Shown piece by piece: positions 34,421-43,330 of a stretch of 64,000 bases of DNA (positions are counted from its first letter, which is position 1; every line of letters begins with the position of its first letter). The notes under the pieces were generated by a model. It did no database searches. It was not told the DNA's origin and worked only from the letters and a program-made list of their open reading frames with translations. The position numbers and the translations under genes were made by a program. The stretch lies in contig NZ_CAMIAN010000001.1 of NCBI RefSeq assembly GCF_946221155.1, positions 1 to 64,000 on the forward strand. Direction: 5' to 3'. Origin of the DNA: an uncultured Corynebacterium sp. (GTDB taxonomy: Bacteria > Actinomycetota > Actinomycetes > Mycobacteriales > Mycobacteriaceae).

Positions 34421-34496
34421 GCCGCTTTAGCTCAGTCGGCAGAGCGTTTCACTCGTAATGAAAAGGTCGCGAGTTCGATTCTCGCAAGCGGCTCCA
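34421..34496 (+). tRNA. tRNA-Thr (anticodon CGT)
   Basis: A 76-nt tRNA with encoded CCA. The acceptor stem is GCCGCTT/AAGCGGC with discriminator T. The anticodon stem TTTCA/TGAAA carries loop CTCGTAA (anticodon CGT), and the T arm is GCGAG TTCGATT CTCGC. A terminator hairpin follows. No integrase or duplicated 3' end is seen nearby. Confidence 0.97.
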
Positions 34497-34503
34497 TGTG
34501 ATG

Positions 34504-34541
34504 TCCCACAGCATTCTTGCAAGATTGCTGTGGGATATTTT
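34504..34541 (+). terminator. Terminator of tRNA-Thr
   Basis: A perfect 10-bp stem TCCCACAGCA/TGCTGTGGGA is followed by TATTTT. Confidence 0.88.
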
Positions 34542-34634
34542 GATTGCTAGCGACTGCTAACGTTTCGCCACCCATAAGCGTTTGGCTAGACAAAGCACTT
34601 CCAACCAAACCCCTTCAGAAAGGATTCTTCCCCA

Positions 34635-34922
34635 ATGAAGATTCGCAAGTCGCTCATCGCCGGCGTTACCGCCGTAACTGTCACCGCAGGTCTCGCCGCA
34701 CCTGCCCAGGCTGAAAACCACACCCCCACCACCCAAGTACAGGCTGCAGAAACTCCGAACACCAAGTCCCCGATTGGCTCACTGAACACAATCTTCGAAA
34801 ACACCCCGGCTTGGCTGCGCGTCCCCCTCTTTGCACCGCTAGGACTCATCTGGGCCGTTATTTACGGCCTAGTTGGCGCTCAGAACTCCGACCTGCCATA
34901 CTACGGCAGTCTTCCTCGCTAA
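34635..34922 (+). CDS. Small secreted or membrane-attached protein of unknown function
   Basis: A 95-residue protein with a clear signal peptide: a basic 'MKIRK' start, a hydrophobic core and an 'APAQA' cleavage site at about residue 26. A Thr/Pro-rich spacer follows, then 'IFENTPAWLRVPLFAPLG' and a short hydrophobic stretch 'LIWAVIYGLVGA' (about 73-84) that could insert in the membrane. It ends 'YYGSLPR'. AAAGGA lies upstream of the ATG. It has its own leader between tRNA-Thr and the permease gene. I do not recognise the family. Confidence 0.7.
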   Translation: MKIRKSLIAGVTAVTVTAGLAAPAQAENHTPTTQVQAAETPNTKSPIGSLNTIFENTPAWLRVPLFAPLGLIWAVIYGLVGAQNSDLPYYGSLPR

Positions 34923-35043
34923 GGTAATAACACTCGGCCCTTTTTCGTCCCAACTGTGTTGACCTTGTAAAGCAATGGGCGTTGTCATCGTTAACAGCGT
35001 CAGCCCTAGTAGCTCATTGTCATGAGTCGCGACATGGTTGATA

Positions 35044-35081
35044 AACCGGCACCTCAGTTGCTTTTGCTCTGGTTGCCGGTT
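35044..35081. terminator. Possible shared terminator between the small secreted protein and the permease
   Basis: An 8-bp stem AACCGGCA/TGCCGGTT is followed by ATTTCTTATT on the plus strand. It overlaps the stop codon of the permease gene on the minus strand. Confidence 0.55.
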
Positions 35082-36561
35082 ATTTCTTATTCGGGGTCAA
35101 GCGGGGCTGTGGGGAAATCTCCGGCAGAGGTAGCTTCTCGAAGGGGCTCAACCCACGAATGGCGGAGTTGGCGAAGCTGGCCACGACCAGGATCGTAAAC
35201 ATCACCGCCGCCGACAGTAGCTGCACCCGGGAACCCGGATCCGTCAGCATCAGCAAAGCCAGCCCCGCCAGGACAACCAGCGTGGCAATGGTCAGCCAGG
35301 GGAAACCCCACATGCGGATCGGCAACGCACCGCCCACCTGCTGCTCTAGGCGGCGACGCAGGCGCAGCTGGGAGACGACGATGAACGTCCAGACGATCAG
35401 CAGTGAAGCTCCCGCGGAATTCAGCATGAACGTCAGCAACCAGCCCGTATCCAGGTAGTTCAGAACCACCATCACGATAGACAAACTCACAGAGAGAAGA
35501 ATCGCGGCGACAGGCACTCCTCGACCGTCGACGCGGGTGAAAATCTTGGGAGCCTCATGGCGCTTGGCCAGGGAAAACATCATGCGGCTGGAGGCATAGA
35601 TCTGCGCGTTGAAGGCGGACAGCAGCGCCAAGACAATGATGGCTTCCATGAAACCGACCACGCCCGGAATACCAGCCAGATTCAGCACCCGAGTGAAGGG
35701 ACTATCGGCTGCGCTTTCCGCCTGCCCCAGGGAAGAGTGGGGGAGCAGGAAAGTGATCACTAGCACGGATCCCAGGTAGAACAGCGAGATGCGGGTGATG
35801 GTGGAGCGCACCGCGTTGATCAGTGAGCGCTGGGGGTTTTCGGATTCTGCAGAAGCAATGGCTACGACCTCGATGCCGCCGAACGCGAAGGCCACAGCCA
35901 GAATCGCCGTGGCCACGCCGCTCACGCCGTTGGGCATGAAGCCGTCGGCTGTGAACACCTCAGTGCCAATGAAGGTGTGTCCTGGCAGGAGACCGAAGAC
36001 CAGTAGGAAGCCGATGACCAGGAAAGCCACCAGCACGGCCACCTTGATGAAGGCGAACCAGAACTCGAACTCGCCGAAGGCGCGGATCTGTAGGAGGTTC
36101 ACCACTCCGAAGAAAAGCACGCATGCGGCGGCGGGGATCCAGGCGTCAATACCGAACCATGCCCCCATAAAACTCGCCGCACCAGTAATTTCGGCGCCGA
36201 GCACTGCCACAGTGGCGAGCCAGTAAATCCACCCCTGAGTGAAGCCGGCCCAGCGTCCGATGCCGTGTTCCGCATATTCGGAGAAGGAACCGGAGGCGGG
36301 GATGACGGTGCCCATCTCGCCCAGCATCTGCATCACGAGGATGGCGATGAGGCCCGCCACGATGTAGGCCAGTAGCACGGCCGGGCCGGCGGCTTCGATA
36401 CCCACACCGGTGCCTAGGAATAGCCCGGCGCCGATCGTGGAGCCCAAGCCCATCATCGTGAGGTGGCGAACCTTCAGTCCGTTGCCTAGCTTGGCATCGC
36501 CGGTGTGCGAGTCGACGTGCGAACCGGTGCTATCTGAGGAGGCGGAGGGGGTAGAGCTCAT
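35080..36561 (-). CDS. APC-family amino-acid permease
   Basis: A 493-residue transporter with about 12 helices of the amino acid-polyamine-organocation superfamily. The helix-1 signature 'GLGSTIGAGLFLGTGVGI' near residue 38 contains the unwound substrate-binding GSxxGxG element, and 'AFAFGGIEVVAIASAESENP' near 225 is the helix-6 region. These match the proline/GABA/aromatic (AroP-like) permease branch. The N-terminus is Ser-rich and the C-terminus Pro-rich, both cytoplasmic. It stands as a single gene. The specific amino acid cannot be told from the sequence. Confidence 0.9.
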   Translation of the reverse strand: MSSTPSASSDSTGSHVDSHTGDAKLGNGLKVRHLTMMGLGSTIGAGLFLGTGVGIEAAGPAVLLAYIVAGLIAILVMQMLGEMGTVIPASGSFSEYAEHGIGRWAGFTQGWIYWLATVAVLGAEITGAASFMGAWFGIDAWIPAAACVLFFGVVNLLQIRAFGEFEFWFAFIKVAVLVAFLVIGFLLVFGLLPGHTFIGTEVFTADGFMPNGVSGVATAILAVAFAFGGIEVVAIASAESENPQRSLINAVRSTITRISLFYLGSVLVITFLLPHSSLGQAESAADSPFTRVLNLAGIPGVVGFMEAIIVLALLSAFNAQIYASSRMMFSLAKRHEAPKIFTRVDGRGVPVAAILLSVSLSIVMVVLNYLDTGWLLTFMLNSAGASLLIVWTFIVVSQLRLRRRLEQQVGGALPIRMWGFPWLTIATLVVLAGLALLMLTDPGSRVQLLSAAVMFTILVVASFANSAIRGLSPFEKLPLPEISPQPRLTPNKK

Positions 36562-36633
36562 TACCTAAGAATACGACCTGCCAAGGCAAGACTTGGCCCC
36601 GGTGCCATAAAACGCAGGTGTTCGCGTGCGCGG

Positions 36634-38811
36634 TTACTCCGCCTGCCCAGCAGCCGGGTCCGACTCGTACTTGGGAACCATCGCCTCGTAGCCTTCCATC
36701 AGCTTCAGGTCCGTGATGTGGTCCGGGATGCCGAAGGCGTCCACCAGCGTCTGCGACCAGGGCCCCAGGGAATCCACCAGGTCGTTCAGCGCTGCGCGGG
36801 CGGCCTTGGTGCGAGTACCCGTCAGCAGGTTCTGCTCCAGGTACCAGCTGGCATTGTCCACGATGCAGCTGAGGAAGTACACCAGACGCACCTGCTCCAG
36901 CACGCGCTGCGCGTCTTCCGAATCCAGCTTGGATTCGGCCTCTACGAAGGCCTCGAAGATGATGCGATCCACGTGCGCCCAGCCGACGGCCAGCAGGTGA
37001 TCCTGCGCGCGGTCGACGATCTTCGCCGCTTCGTCCACCTCCATCTTGCGGGCAGGGCGCAGGCGTCGGGCCAGGGAGCGCATTAGGCGATCCTCCCGCT
37101 CGCTCAGCAGGTTGATTTGGTAGGCCGGGTCGAACAGAGAGGTCTCCTCGGAGTCGCTGAACGTATCCACCAGGTTCTGGATCAACGCGTCCGCGGCGGT
37201 TCGGCGGCGCAGCAGGTTGCCGAAGCTATCCAGGCCGAAGCGCACCATCTCCATCGGTTTCAGGCCGCCGAGTTCCTTGGCGAAGCCTGTCATCAGCTCC
37301 TTCGCAGCCAGCTGCATCATCACCACGTTGTCGCCCTCAAAGGTGGTGAACACATCCGAGTCGGCCTTCAGCGTGGTCAGCAGGTTTTCCGCCATGTAGC
37401 CCGCGCCGCCGCAGGCCTCGCGGGCCTCCTGGATCGTGTCGGTGGCGTGGGCGGTGTTGGCGGCCTTCAATGCTGCGGCGTGTGCCTCAACTTCTCGCTG
37501 GTCGGCCTGTTGTTCCTTGGTGTATTCGGTGGGTTCCACACCCCGCTGGTCCAGCTCGTGCACGCGCGCGATCAGCTTGTTCGTGGCGAACTGCAGGCCG
37601 TAGGCGCGGGCTACGCGCGGGATGAGGCGCAGGCGGTGCCACCGGTGTTCGATCAGGCGGTTTTCGGGTAGCGAATCATCAGGAGCGAATTGACGCCGCA
37701 GGTTCGCGTAAGTCACAGCAATGTCTAGCGCGGTGCGGGCGGCCGCGCCGGCGGCAGCTCCCACGGTCACGCGCCCGCGCACCAGGGCTCCGAGCATCGT
37801 GAAGAAGCGGCGGTTCGGGTTTTCAATGGGGGAGGTGTAGTTGCCGGCCTCGTCCACGTCGGCGAAGCGGTTCAGCAGTGCCTCGCGGGGCACGCGGTGG
37901 TTGTCGAAGCTGATGGTGCCGTTGTCCACACCCTTCAGCCCGCCTTTGTGGCCGTGGTCGCCGATGCGTACGCCGTCGATGGGGGAGCCGTCGTCTTCGC
38001 GGATGCGCACCAGCAGGCAGTGCACGCCCTGCGATTCAGCCTGCGCGTCGTCGTCAGCCTCGGTCGCGTTCTTAGAGTCAGGAACAATGAGCTGCGCAAA
38101 CACAGCCGCCCACCGACCATCGCGGGCCGCATTGCCGATGAACCACTTCTCGGCAGAGGCGGTGGGGGAGTTGATGATGAACTCCTGCGTCTCCGCGTCG
38201 TAGGTCGCCGTGGTCTCCAGCTGCTGCACGTCGGAGCCGTGGCCGCGTTCGGTCATGGCGAAGCAGCCGAGAGCCTCGAGGTTCATCAGCTTCCCCACCA
38301 TCTCCTGGTGGCGTTCGGTTCCCAGGTTGCCGACGGCGCCGCCGAACAGGCCCCACTGCACTCCGGACTTCACCATGAGCGACAGGTCGGCGTGCCCCAG
38401 CATCTCGATGGAGGTCAGGCAGCGGCCGGTTTCGCCCGTGCCGCCCTGGTCGGCGCGGAAGGCGTGGTTCGGCACCCCGGATTCAAGCACGCGCTGCAGG
38501 TGTTCGGTAGTGCGGGCACGGGACTGTTCGAGGTCCAGGTCGGTGCGCGGCAGGATGTCTGGGTCTGCCAGCAGGCCGCGGGTTTCCTCGCGTGCTTCCG
38601 GGAAGTCGCCGTCGAGGACGGTCTGCAGCGCTTTTGCTATTGACGCCTGAGTCTCGGCAGTTGGAGCCGTGGACAAGGTCTTGGGCGCCGAGGTGGAGCG
38701 GCGGAGTTTGTTTCCAGACTTGTCAGCAATTCCATTAGCCGAGCTCGATGTGACCGGGCTATCAGTCGTTGCGGTGTTTTCGGTCGTGTTCTCGGAATTG
38801 TTTGGTGACAT
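36634..38811 (-). CDS. Acyl-CoA dehydrogenase/oxidase family protein
   Basis: About 725 residues, longer than ordinary acyl-CoA dehydrogenases (about 380) and in the range of acyl-CoA oxidases. 'GCFAMTERGHGSDVQQLETTA' (read as two overlapping pieces near residue 190) is the flavin-binding T-E-x-G-G/H-S-D signature. 'DIAVTYANLRRQFAPDDSL' near 360 and 'EACGGAGYMAENLL' near 455 carry the R-Q-F and catalytic-region patterns of oxidases. A long helical C-terminal domain follows. It would start fatty-acid beta-oxidation. The upstream TTG 38844 is possible, but ATG 38811 is chosen. The N-terminus is Ser/Thr-rich. Confidence 0.9.
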   Translation of the reverse strand: MSPNNSENTTENTATTDSPVTSSSANGIADKSGNKLRRSTSAPKTLSTAPTAETQASIAKALQTVLDGDFPEAREETRGLLADPDILPRTDLDLEQSRARTTEHLQRVLESGVPNHAFRADQGGTGETGRCLTSIEMLGHADLSLMVKSGVQWGLFGGAVGNLGTERHQEMVGKLMNLEALGCFAMTERGHGSDVQQLETTATYDAETQEFIINSPTASAEKWFIGNAARDGRWAAVFAQLIVPDSKNATEADDDAQAESQGVHCLLVRIREDDGSPIDGVRIGDHGHKGGLKGVDNGTISFDNHRVPREALLNRFADVDEAGNYTSPIENPNRRFFTMLGALVRGRVTVGAAAGAAARTALDIAVTYANLRRQFAPDDSLPENRLIEHRWHRLRLIPRVARAYGLQFATNKLIARVHELDQRGVEPTEYTKEQQADQREVEAHAAALKAANTAHATDTIQEAREACGGAGYMAENLLTTLKADSDVFTTFEGDNVVMMQLAAKELMTGFAKELGGLKPMEMVRFGLDSFGNLLRRRTAADALIQNLVDTFSDSEETSLFDPAYQINLLSEREDRLMRSLARRLRPARKMEVDEAAKIVDRAQDHLLAVGWAHVDRIIFEAFVEAESKLDSEDAQRVLEQVRLVYFLSCIVDNASWYLEQNLLTGTRTKAARAALNDLVDSLGPWSQTLVDAFGIPDHITDLKLMEGYEAMVPKYESDPAAGQAE

Positions 38812-38946
38812 GAAATTAAGGATACGCAAGAGTGTGACCCACAACTCGAAAATTTACTAATAAATCCATGACTAAATGATTGGGTGGAGCATAGTAGCTG
38901 CAGCGTTGCGTTGGTGGTCTCCTATCGGGTGACTAGGCTTGCGCTT

Positions 38947-40287
38947 ATGGCCGAGGACACATTTGATGAGATTCACCGGGAAGTGGATACGCCCGAACAG
39001 AACACGCGGAGCAAGCAAAACAATGCTGTGCGCAGTCGCAAAGTAGCTCCCTCAACGCGCGGAGCGAAGTCCCGCGCGGAGAAGAAGTACTGGTTGCTGG
39101 TTGCCATCGCCGTGTTGGCGGTTGCCTACGCGGGCAACGAGTTCACCCCGATGATGGTGTTCTACCGAGGCGAGAACGTCTTTGGCTCCGTCTTCGTCGA
39201 TGCCCTTCTGGCTTGCTACGCCGCCGGCATCGCAGCGGGTCTGCTGCTGTGCGGTCCGCTTTCGGACCGCTATGGCCGACGCATCGTCATGCTGCCCGCT
39301 CCGATCATTAGCCTTTTCGGCAGTGTTCTCATCGCCGCCGGTGAGATGAATGAGCCGCTGATCTTCACCGGCCGTCTGCTCAGCGGCTTTGCCGTCGGAA
39401 TTGTGATGACCGCCGGCGGCGCGTGGATCAAGGAGCTTTCCACCCCGTCGTTCGACCCCAGTGCGCAGGAGGGCTCCGGCGCCCGCCGTGCAACCATGTC
39501 TCTGACCTTGGGATTTGCCGTCGGTGCAGCGGTGGCGGGCGTGCTGGCGGAGTGGGGTCCCGCACCGGGCCAGACGCCCTATATCCTCAGCATCCTGCTG
39601 TGTGCTTTGTCCATGATCGGCATTCTTGGTGTGCCGGAGACCCGCCAAAACGCGCACCTCAAGGTGCAGGGCTCGTTCTGGTCGGACCTCAAGGTGCCCT
39701 CCCTGCGCCACCCGCGTTTCCTCACCGCAGTGATTCCGATCGCGCCGTGGGTCTTCGGTTGTGCGGGCGTGGCCTATGCGATCATGCCGAGCTTGGCGCA
39801 GGATCAGGTTGCTTACCCCATCGCCTTTTCGGCTGGTATCACAGCCATCGCTTTGGTCTGTGGCTTTGGTATCCAGCAAATTTCCACGAAGTACATCAAT
39901 CCGAATAACTCACAGGCGCAGCAGATCGGCCTGGTGCTGGTGATCATCGGCATGGTCGTTGCAGCCTGGACCGCTCATGTCGGCTCGCTGGCCGGTACGG
40001 TCGCCGTCGGCCTCATCCTGGGTACTGGCTATGGCGTGTGCCTGATCACCGGCCTGACGGAAGTTCAGCGCATCGCCAGTGCCGACGATCTCGGTGGGCT
40101 GACCGCCTTCTTCTACACGATTACCTACATCGGATTCTTCTTCCCGATGATCTTGTCTCGTCTGAAGGATTGGTTCACCTACACCGAGATGCTGGGCTTT
40201 GGTGCGGTGGTTGCCCTCATTGGTCTTATTGTGGTGACGCTGACTTCCAAGAAGTTCATTCCCACCCCGGAGCAGCAGCGGGACTAG
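38947..40287 (+). CDS. Major facilitator superfamily transporter
   Basis: About 446 residues with 12 hydrophobic helices after a 45-residue charged N-terminus. The loop 2-3 signature 'GPLSDRYGRRIVMLP' is the classic MFS G-x-x-x-D-R-x-G-R-R motif, and 'GRLLSGFAVGIVMTAGGAW' follows on helix 4. ATG 38947 (MAED) is chosen over the frame start at 38884 because the extra N-terminus is unconvincing. The gene is convergent with the flippase-like gene and overlaps it by 4 bases. Substrate unknown; the motif set fits drug or metabolite exporters as well as importers. Confidence 0.88.
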   Translation: MAEDTFDEIHREVDTPEQNTRSKQNNAVRSRKVAPSTRGAKSRAEKKYWLLVAIAVLAVAYAGNEFTPMMVFYRGENVFGSVFVDALLACYAAGIAAGLLLCGPLSDRYGRRIVMLPAPIISLFGSVLIAAGEMNEPLIFTGRLLSGFAVGIVMTAGGAWIKELSTPSFDPSAQEGSGARRATMSLTLGFAVGAAVAGVLAEWGPAPGQTPYILSILLCALSMIGILGVPETRQNAHLKVQGSFWSDLKVPSLRHPRFLTAVIPIAPWVFGCAGVAYAIMPSLAQDQVAYPIAFSAGITAIALVCGFGIQQISTKYINPNNSQAQQIGLVLVIIGMVVAAWTAHVGSLAGTVAVGLILGTGYGVCLITGLTEVQRIASADDLGGLTAFFYTITYIGFFFPMILSRLKDWFTYTEMLGFGAVVALIGLIVVTLTSKKFIPTPEQQRD

Positions 40288-41603
40288 GCTTCAGTTTTCC
40301 TGGCTTGGGCGGGCGCTTGTGTTGAGGCTTGTGTTGAGACCTGGCTGGCAAGCGCGAGCACGCCCAACTGCACTGCCGCGCCCGCACTCGGGCCGACGGC
40401 CAGCGCGAAGATGGCGCGCGTATCGGGGGAGTAGTCCAGCAGGAGCACCGCTGTCGACAGGGCAATCGCAATCAGCCACCCGGCGGTGTAGAGGTTGTGG
40501 CGATCCGCCGCGAGCACTGCCGAGCCGCTGATCATCAGGATGGCCGTCGCCCCGGAGACGAGTGTGAGCCATCCGAGGGTGGCGGGAGAGGAGATCACGG
40601 CGGCGTCAAAAAATAGCCCCATGAGTGGCGCGGCGAGGAAGTAGGCGGCGATGCCCCCAATGGCAGCGACTGCTCCCACCGCGGCGATGGGCAGCGTGGC
40701 GGCGCGCAGGACGCGCTCGCGGTGCTTTGTGAAGTGCACAATCAGTGCAGGCTGGAAGCGCTGGAGAGGCACCAGGATCGGCGCGCGAGTGAGGGTGATG
40801 GCGGTGATGGTGGCGGCGAGCGCACCGGGTCCGACGTCCGCGCCCGAGGTGTAGCGCAACAGTACGCTGAAGCCGGTGATCATCACGGCGTTTGCGCCGG
40901 AGGCAACCATGGCTTTGATCGTGCGCGAGAGGAATGGACGGGTGGGCACGTCCGCCCGGTCACGGAGAGTGGCTCTAGCCGCGGGGGAGCAGACGAGGAT
41001 GAGAAGCCAAGTGGCCGCGCCGATGACCGTGACGAACAGATAGGCCAGCAGTTGCCACCCCAGCGCCCACGCAACGACGGCCAGCGCCAGCCGCACGCCG
41101 GAATCGATGGCCATCAACCAGGCGAAGCTCGGCCACGAGTGGTTGGCGGACAGTAGTCCGCAGACCGTCGCTTGGAATGCATAACAGGCCAGGCCGACGG
41201 CTATGAGTACCAGCCCCCACCCGGTCAGGCCGGGCACGAGCTGGCCGATCCACAGCGGTCCAGTGACGAGCGCTATCAGACCGATAGCCAAGGCGATGTA
41301 GCTTGTCAGGGCGAACGGGCGCGGGGTGCCTGCCTGCGCGGTGTTTGCCAGCGCGGTGCCAGTCTGCAACGTGCCAGCTTGCGCAGTGTCAGTCTGCGGG
41401 GAGCCCATCACTGCGCGCCGGGTGGAGACGGCTCGGGTGGTCTCCTGCATCAGCCCGTCCAGCACGCCCGTCATCGCGAAGAACAGCGACCAGTAGACCA
41501 TGAAGTCTTCGTACCCAGCGGTGGTCAGCCCCTTGTTGGCAACCCAAATCACTAGGTAACCGGCGATGGCCACGAAGACCGTGGCGAGCGATATGGCGCG
41601 CAT
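40284..41603 (-). CDS. Polysaccharide/lipid-flippase-like membrane protein (MOP fold)
   Basis: A 439-residue protein with about 12 helices that resembles O-antigen/polysaccharide exporters of the MOP superfamily, which move lipid-linked sugars across the membrane. Two pairs of helices at the N-terminus (residues 5-30 and 37-55) are followed by a five-residue repeat insert at 70-94, then ten more helices. Similar proteins neighbour envelope glycosyltransferases in related actinobacteria, but none is adjacent here. The C-terminal tail is another low-complexity STQASTQAPAQA segment. No catalytic residues can be named. Confidence 0.75.
   Translation of the reverse strand: MRAISLATVFVAIAGYLVIWVANKGLTTAGYEDFMVYWSLFFAMTGVLDGLMQETTRAVSTRRAVMGSPQTDTAQAGTLQTGTALANTAQAGTPRPFALTSYIALAIGLIALVTGPLWIGQLVPGLTGWGLVLIAVGLACYAFQATVCGLLSANHSWPSFAWLMAIDSGVRLALAVVAWALGWQLLAYLFVTVIGAATWLLILVCSPAARATLRDRADVPTRPFLSRTIKAMVASGANAVMITGFSVLLRYTSGADVGPGALAATITAITLTRAPILVPLQRFQPALIVHFTKHRERVLRAATLPIAAVGAVAAIGGIAAYFLAAPLMGLFFDAAVISSPATLGWLTLVSGATAILMISGSAVLAADRHNLYTAGWLIAIALSTAVLLLDYSPDTRAIFALAVGPSAGAAVQLGVLALASQVSTQASTQAPAQARKTEA
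41322..41396 (-). repeat. In-frame 15-bp repeats encoding five-residue units in the flippase-like gene
   Basis: Five units QTDTA, QAGTL, QTGTA, LANTA, QAGTP follow one another at residues 70-94, in the loop after the second helix pair. The units preserve the reading frame, so copy number may vary between strains without loss of the protein. Confidence 0.75.
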
Positions 41604-41631
41604 TAGTTAACCCGTCCGACGGCCCAAGGGG

Positions 41632-43212
41632 CTAGTCCTGCAGCCTTTCACCAAGCTCGCCGAGCCGCTGCCCAACGCGCTTCAGTGCATCCACCGCACG
41701 CGCAGGCCCGGAGGCATCGACCATTTCCGCGGCAGGTCCCGCGGGCAGCTCACCTAGCTGCTTCTCGCTGAGTTCGATTCCCTCGACGCCGGGGAAGTCG
41801 GGCAGTTCTTGGTGACGCAACCAGCGGTCGAACAGCCCCTGCACTTCACTTCGGGCCACGCCGTTTTCCTCGGCGACGGTGTTCGCCAGGTTCTCCAGGT
41901 CGCGGGTTTCCACCAGCCCCATGCGGTGCTGCGTGGTCCAGCGCTTAACCATGTCGAAGAAAGCCTCGTCTCCCAGCAGCACACGCAGGGCATGGACGGT
42001 GACGGCTCCGCGCTTGTACAGCCGGTCGTCGAACATGTCTTCCGCGCCGGGGTCGATCAGCAGGATGTCCTGTGGCTTCTCCGCGAGCGCCTGGTGGTGC
42101 GCCCACGCATGATGGGCAGCGGGAATGCCCTGAGACTTTTCAAACCACAGCCACTCGGAGTAGCAGGCGAAGCCCTCGTTGAGCCAAATATCCCGCCACT
42201 CAACCAACCCGACGGAGTTGCCGAACCACTGGTGGGATAGCTCGTGGGCGATCAGGCGCTCCCAAGTGTGCTTGCCGTCGGCGTGGTTGCAGCCAAACAT
42301 GCTCATGCCCTGGGCTTCGAGGGGGATTTCCATTTCCTCGTCCGTGACCACCACGGAATACTCCGGGAAGGGGTAGGCGCCGAAGAGCTCCGAGTAGACC
42401 TCGACCATTTCCGTCTGCTGGCCGAAGTCCTCGTTGACCAGCTCACGGACCCGCTTGGCGTGCTCGGTGCCCTCGGGGAGCCAGCCGAATACCGGGACGG
42501 TCTTGCGGCCGAGTTGTGCGCTGCGGAAATCGACCCGCCTAAAGGGGCCAACGTACACCGCGGCCAGGTAGGTGGCCATCGGGTAGTTGGTTTCAAATAC
42601 TCGGGTGATGTTGTTGCCCTTGTTGTACTGCTCCACCAGGGTGCCGTGGGCGATGGCGGTAACGTCCCGGTGGGCGGTGATGGCTACGCGGAACATTGCC
42701 TTTTCGTCCGGCGTATCGTCGCAGGGGAACCAGCTGGGGGCGCCATTGGGCTGGCCTGCCACCAGGGCTCCGTCGTCGGTTTCCTCCCAGCCGACTTCGC
42801 CCCACTTGGAGCGCAGCGGGCGCGGGTAGCCGCCGTACTTGATGGTCAGGTCGAAGGACTGATCCTCGGTAATCTCTTCTGCGAAAGTGATCGTCAGCTT
42901 GTTGCCGTTGTGTCGGAAGCGGCGGATCTTCATCGCGCCGTTGTTGGCAGCCGCCCCGTGACCGGTGATCTCCACGCGGTTGACGGCTAGGTTGTTGGCC
43001 AGGTCTAACGTCATGGTTTTCAGCGGACGGTAGTTTTCGACTGCCAGGCGGGCCACGCCGCGCAGGTGGTTGGGTTCTACGTCGTAGTCCAGCTGCAGGT
43101 CGTAGCGCAGCACGTGGAACCCGAGGTTAAAGTCCACGCCCGTGTAGGCATCCCGAGCTCCGGCGATGGGGGAGCTGCGAAAAGGACGAGGCTGCTGTTG
43201 GGATTGCTTCAT
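41632..43212 (-). CDS. Short M1-family metallopeptidase
   Basis: About 526 residues of an M1 zinc aminopeptidase, lacking the long C-terminal helical domain of the usual 850-residue enzymes. The zinc site HELSH is at about residue 324, with the third ligand Glu in 'WLNEGFACYSEW' 19 residues on. The substrate-side G-x-M-E-N motif (normally GAMEN) is represented by 'EAQGMSMFG', which is atypical, and the proton-donor Tyr may lie in 'DDRLYKRGAVTVHAL'. The frame runs to TTG 43242, but that would overlap a terminator stem, so ATG 43212 is chosen. Cellular role unknown. Confidence 0.85.
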   Translation of the reverse strand: MKQSQQQPRPFRSSPIAGARDAYTGVDFNLGFHVLRYDLQLDYDVEPNHLRGVARLAVENYRPLKTMTLDLANNLAVNRVEITGHGAAANNGAMKIRRFRHNGNKLTITFAEEITEDQSFDLTIKYGGYPRPLRSKWGEVGWEETDDGALVAGQPNGAPSWFPCDDTPDEKAMFRVAITAHRDVTAIAHGTLVEQYNKGNNITRVFETNYPMATYLAAVYVGPFRRVDFRSAQLGRKTVPVFGWLPEGTEHAKRVRELVNEDFGQQTEMVEVYSELFGAYPFPEYSVVVTDEEMEIPLEAQGMSMFGCNHADGKHTWERLIAHELSHQWFGNSVGLVEWRDIWLNEGFACYSEWLWFEKSQGIPAAHHAWAHHQALAEKPQDILLIDPGAEDMFDDRLYKRGAVTVHALRVLLGDEAFFDMVKRWTTQHRMGLVETRDLENLANTVAEENGVARSEVQGLFDRWLRHQELPDFPGVEGIELSEKQLGELPAGPAAEMVDASGPARAVDALKRVGQRLGELGERLQD

Positions 43213-43242
43213 GTAAGGCACACTACTATCTGCATAGGACAA

Positions 43243-43273
43243 CCCCCGCCACGGAGGTGGTCTGTGGCGGGGG
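43243..43273 (-). terminator. Probable terminator of the mycolyltransferase gene
   Basis: A 10-bp stem CCCCCGCCAC/GTGGCGGGGG lies downstream of the mycolyltransferase on the minus strand. The T-tract is weak (TTGTCC). It directly abuts the start of the M1 peptidase gene. Confidence 0.6.
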
Positions 43274-43330
43274 AAGTGTTGTTTTATCTGGTTGTGTTGC
43301 TATCTGGCGCTGCGTGAGAGCGCCTGAGAA

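Noticed and set aside
34421..34496. tRNA-Thr as an integration site of a mobile element
   Set aside because: No integrase, no duplicated tRNA end and ordinary genes on both sides.
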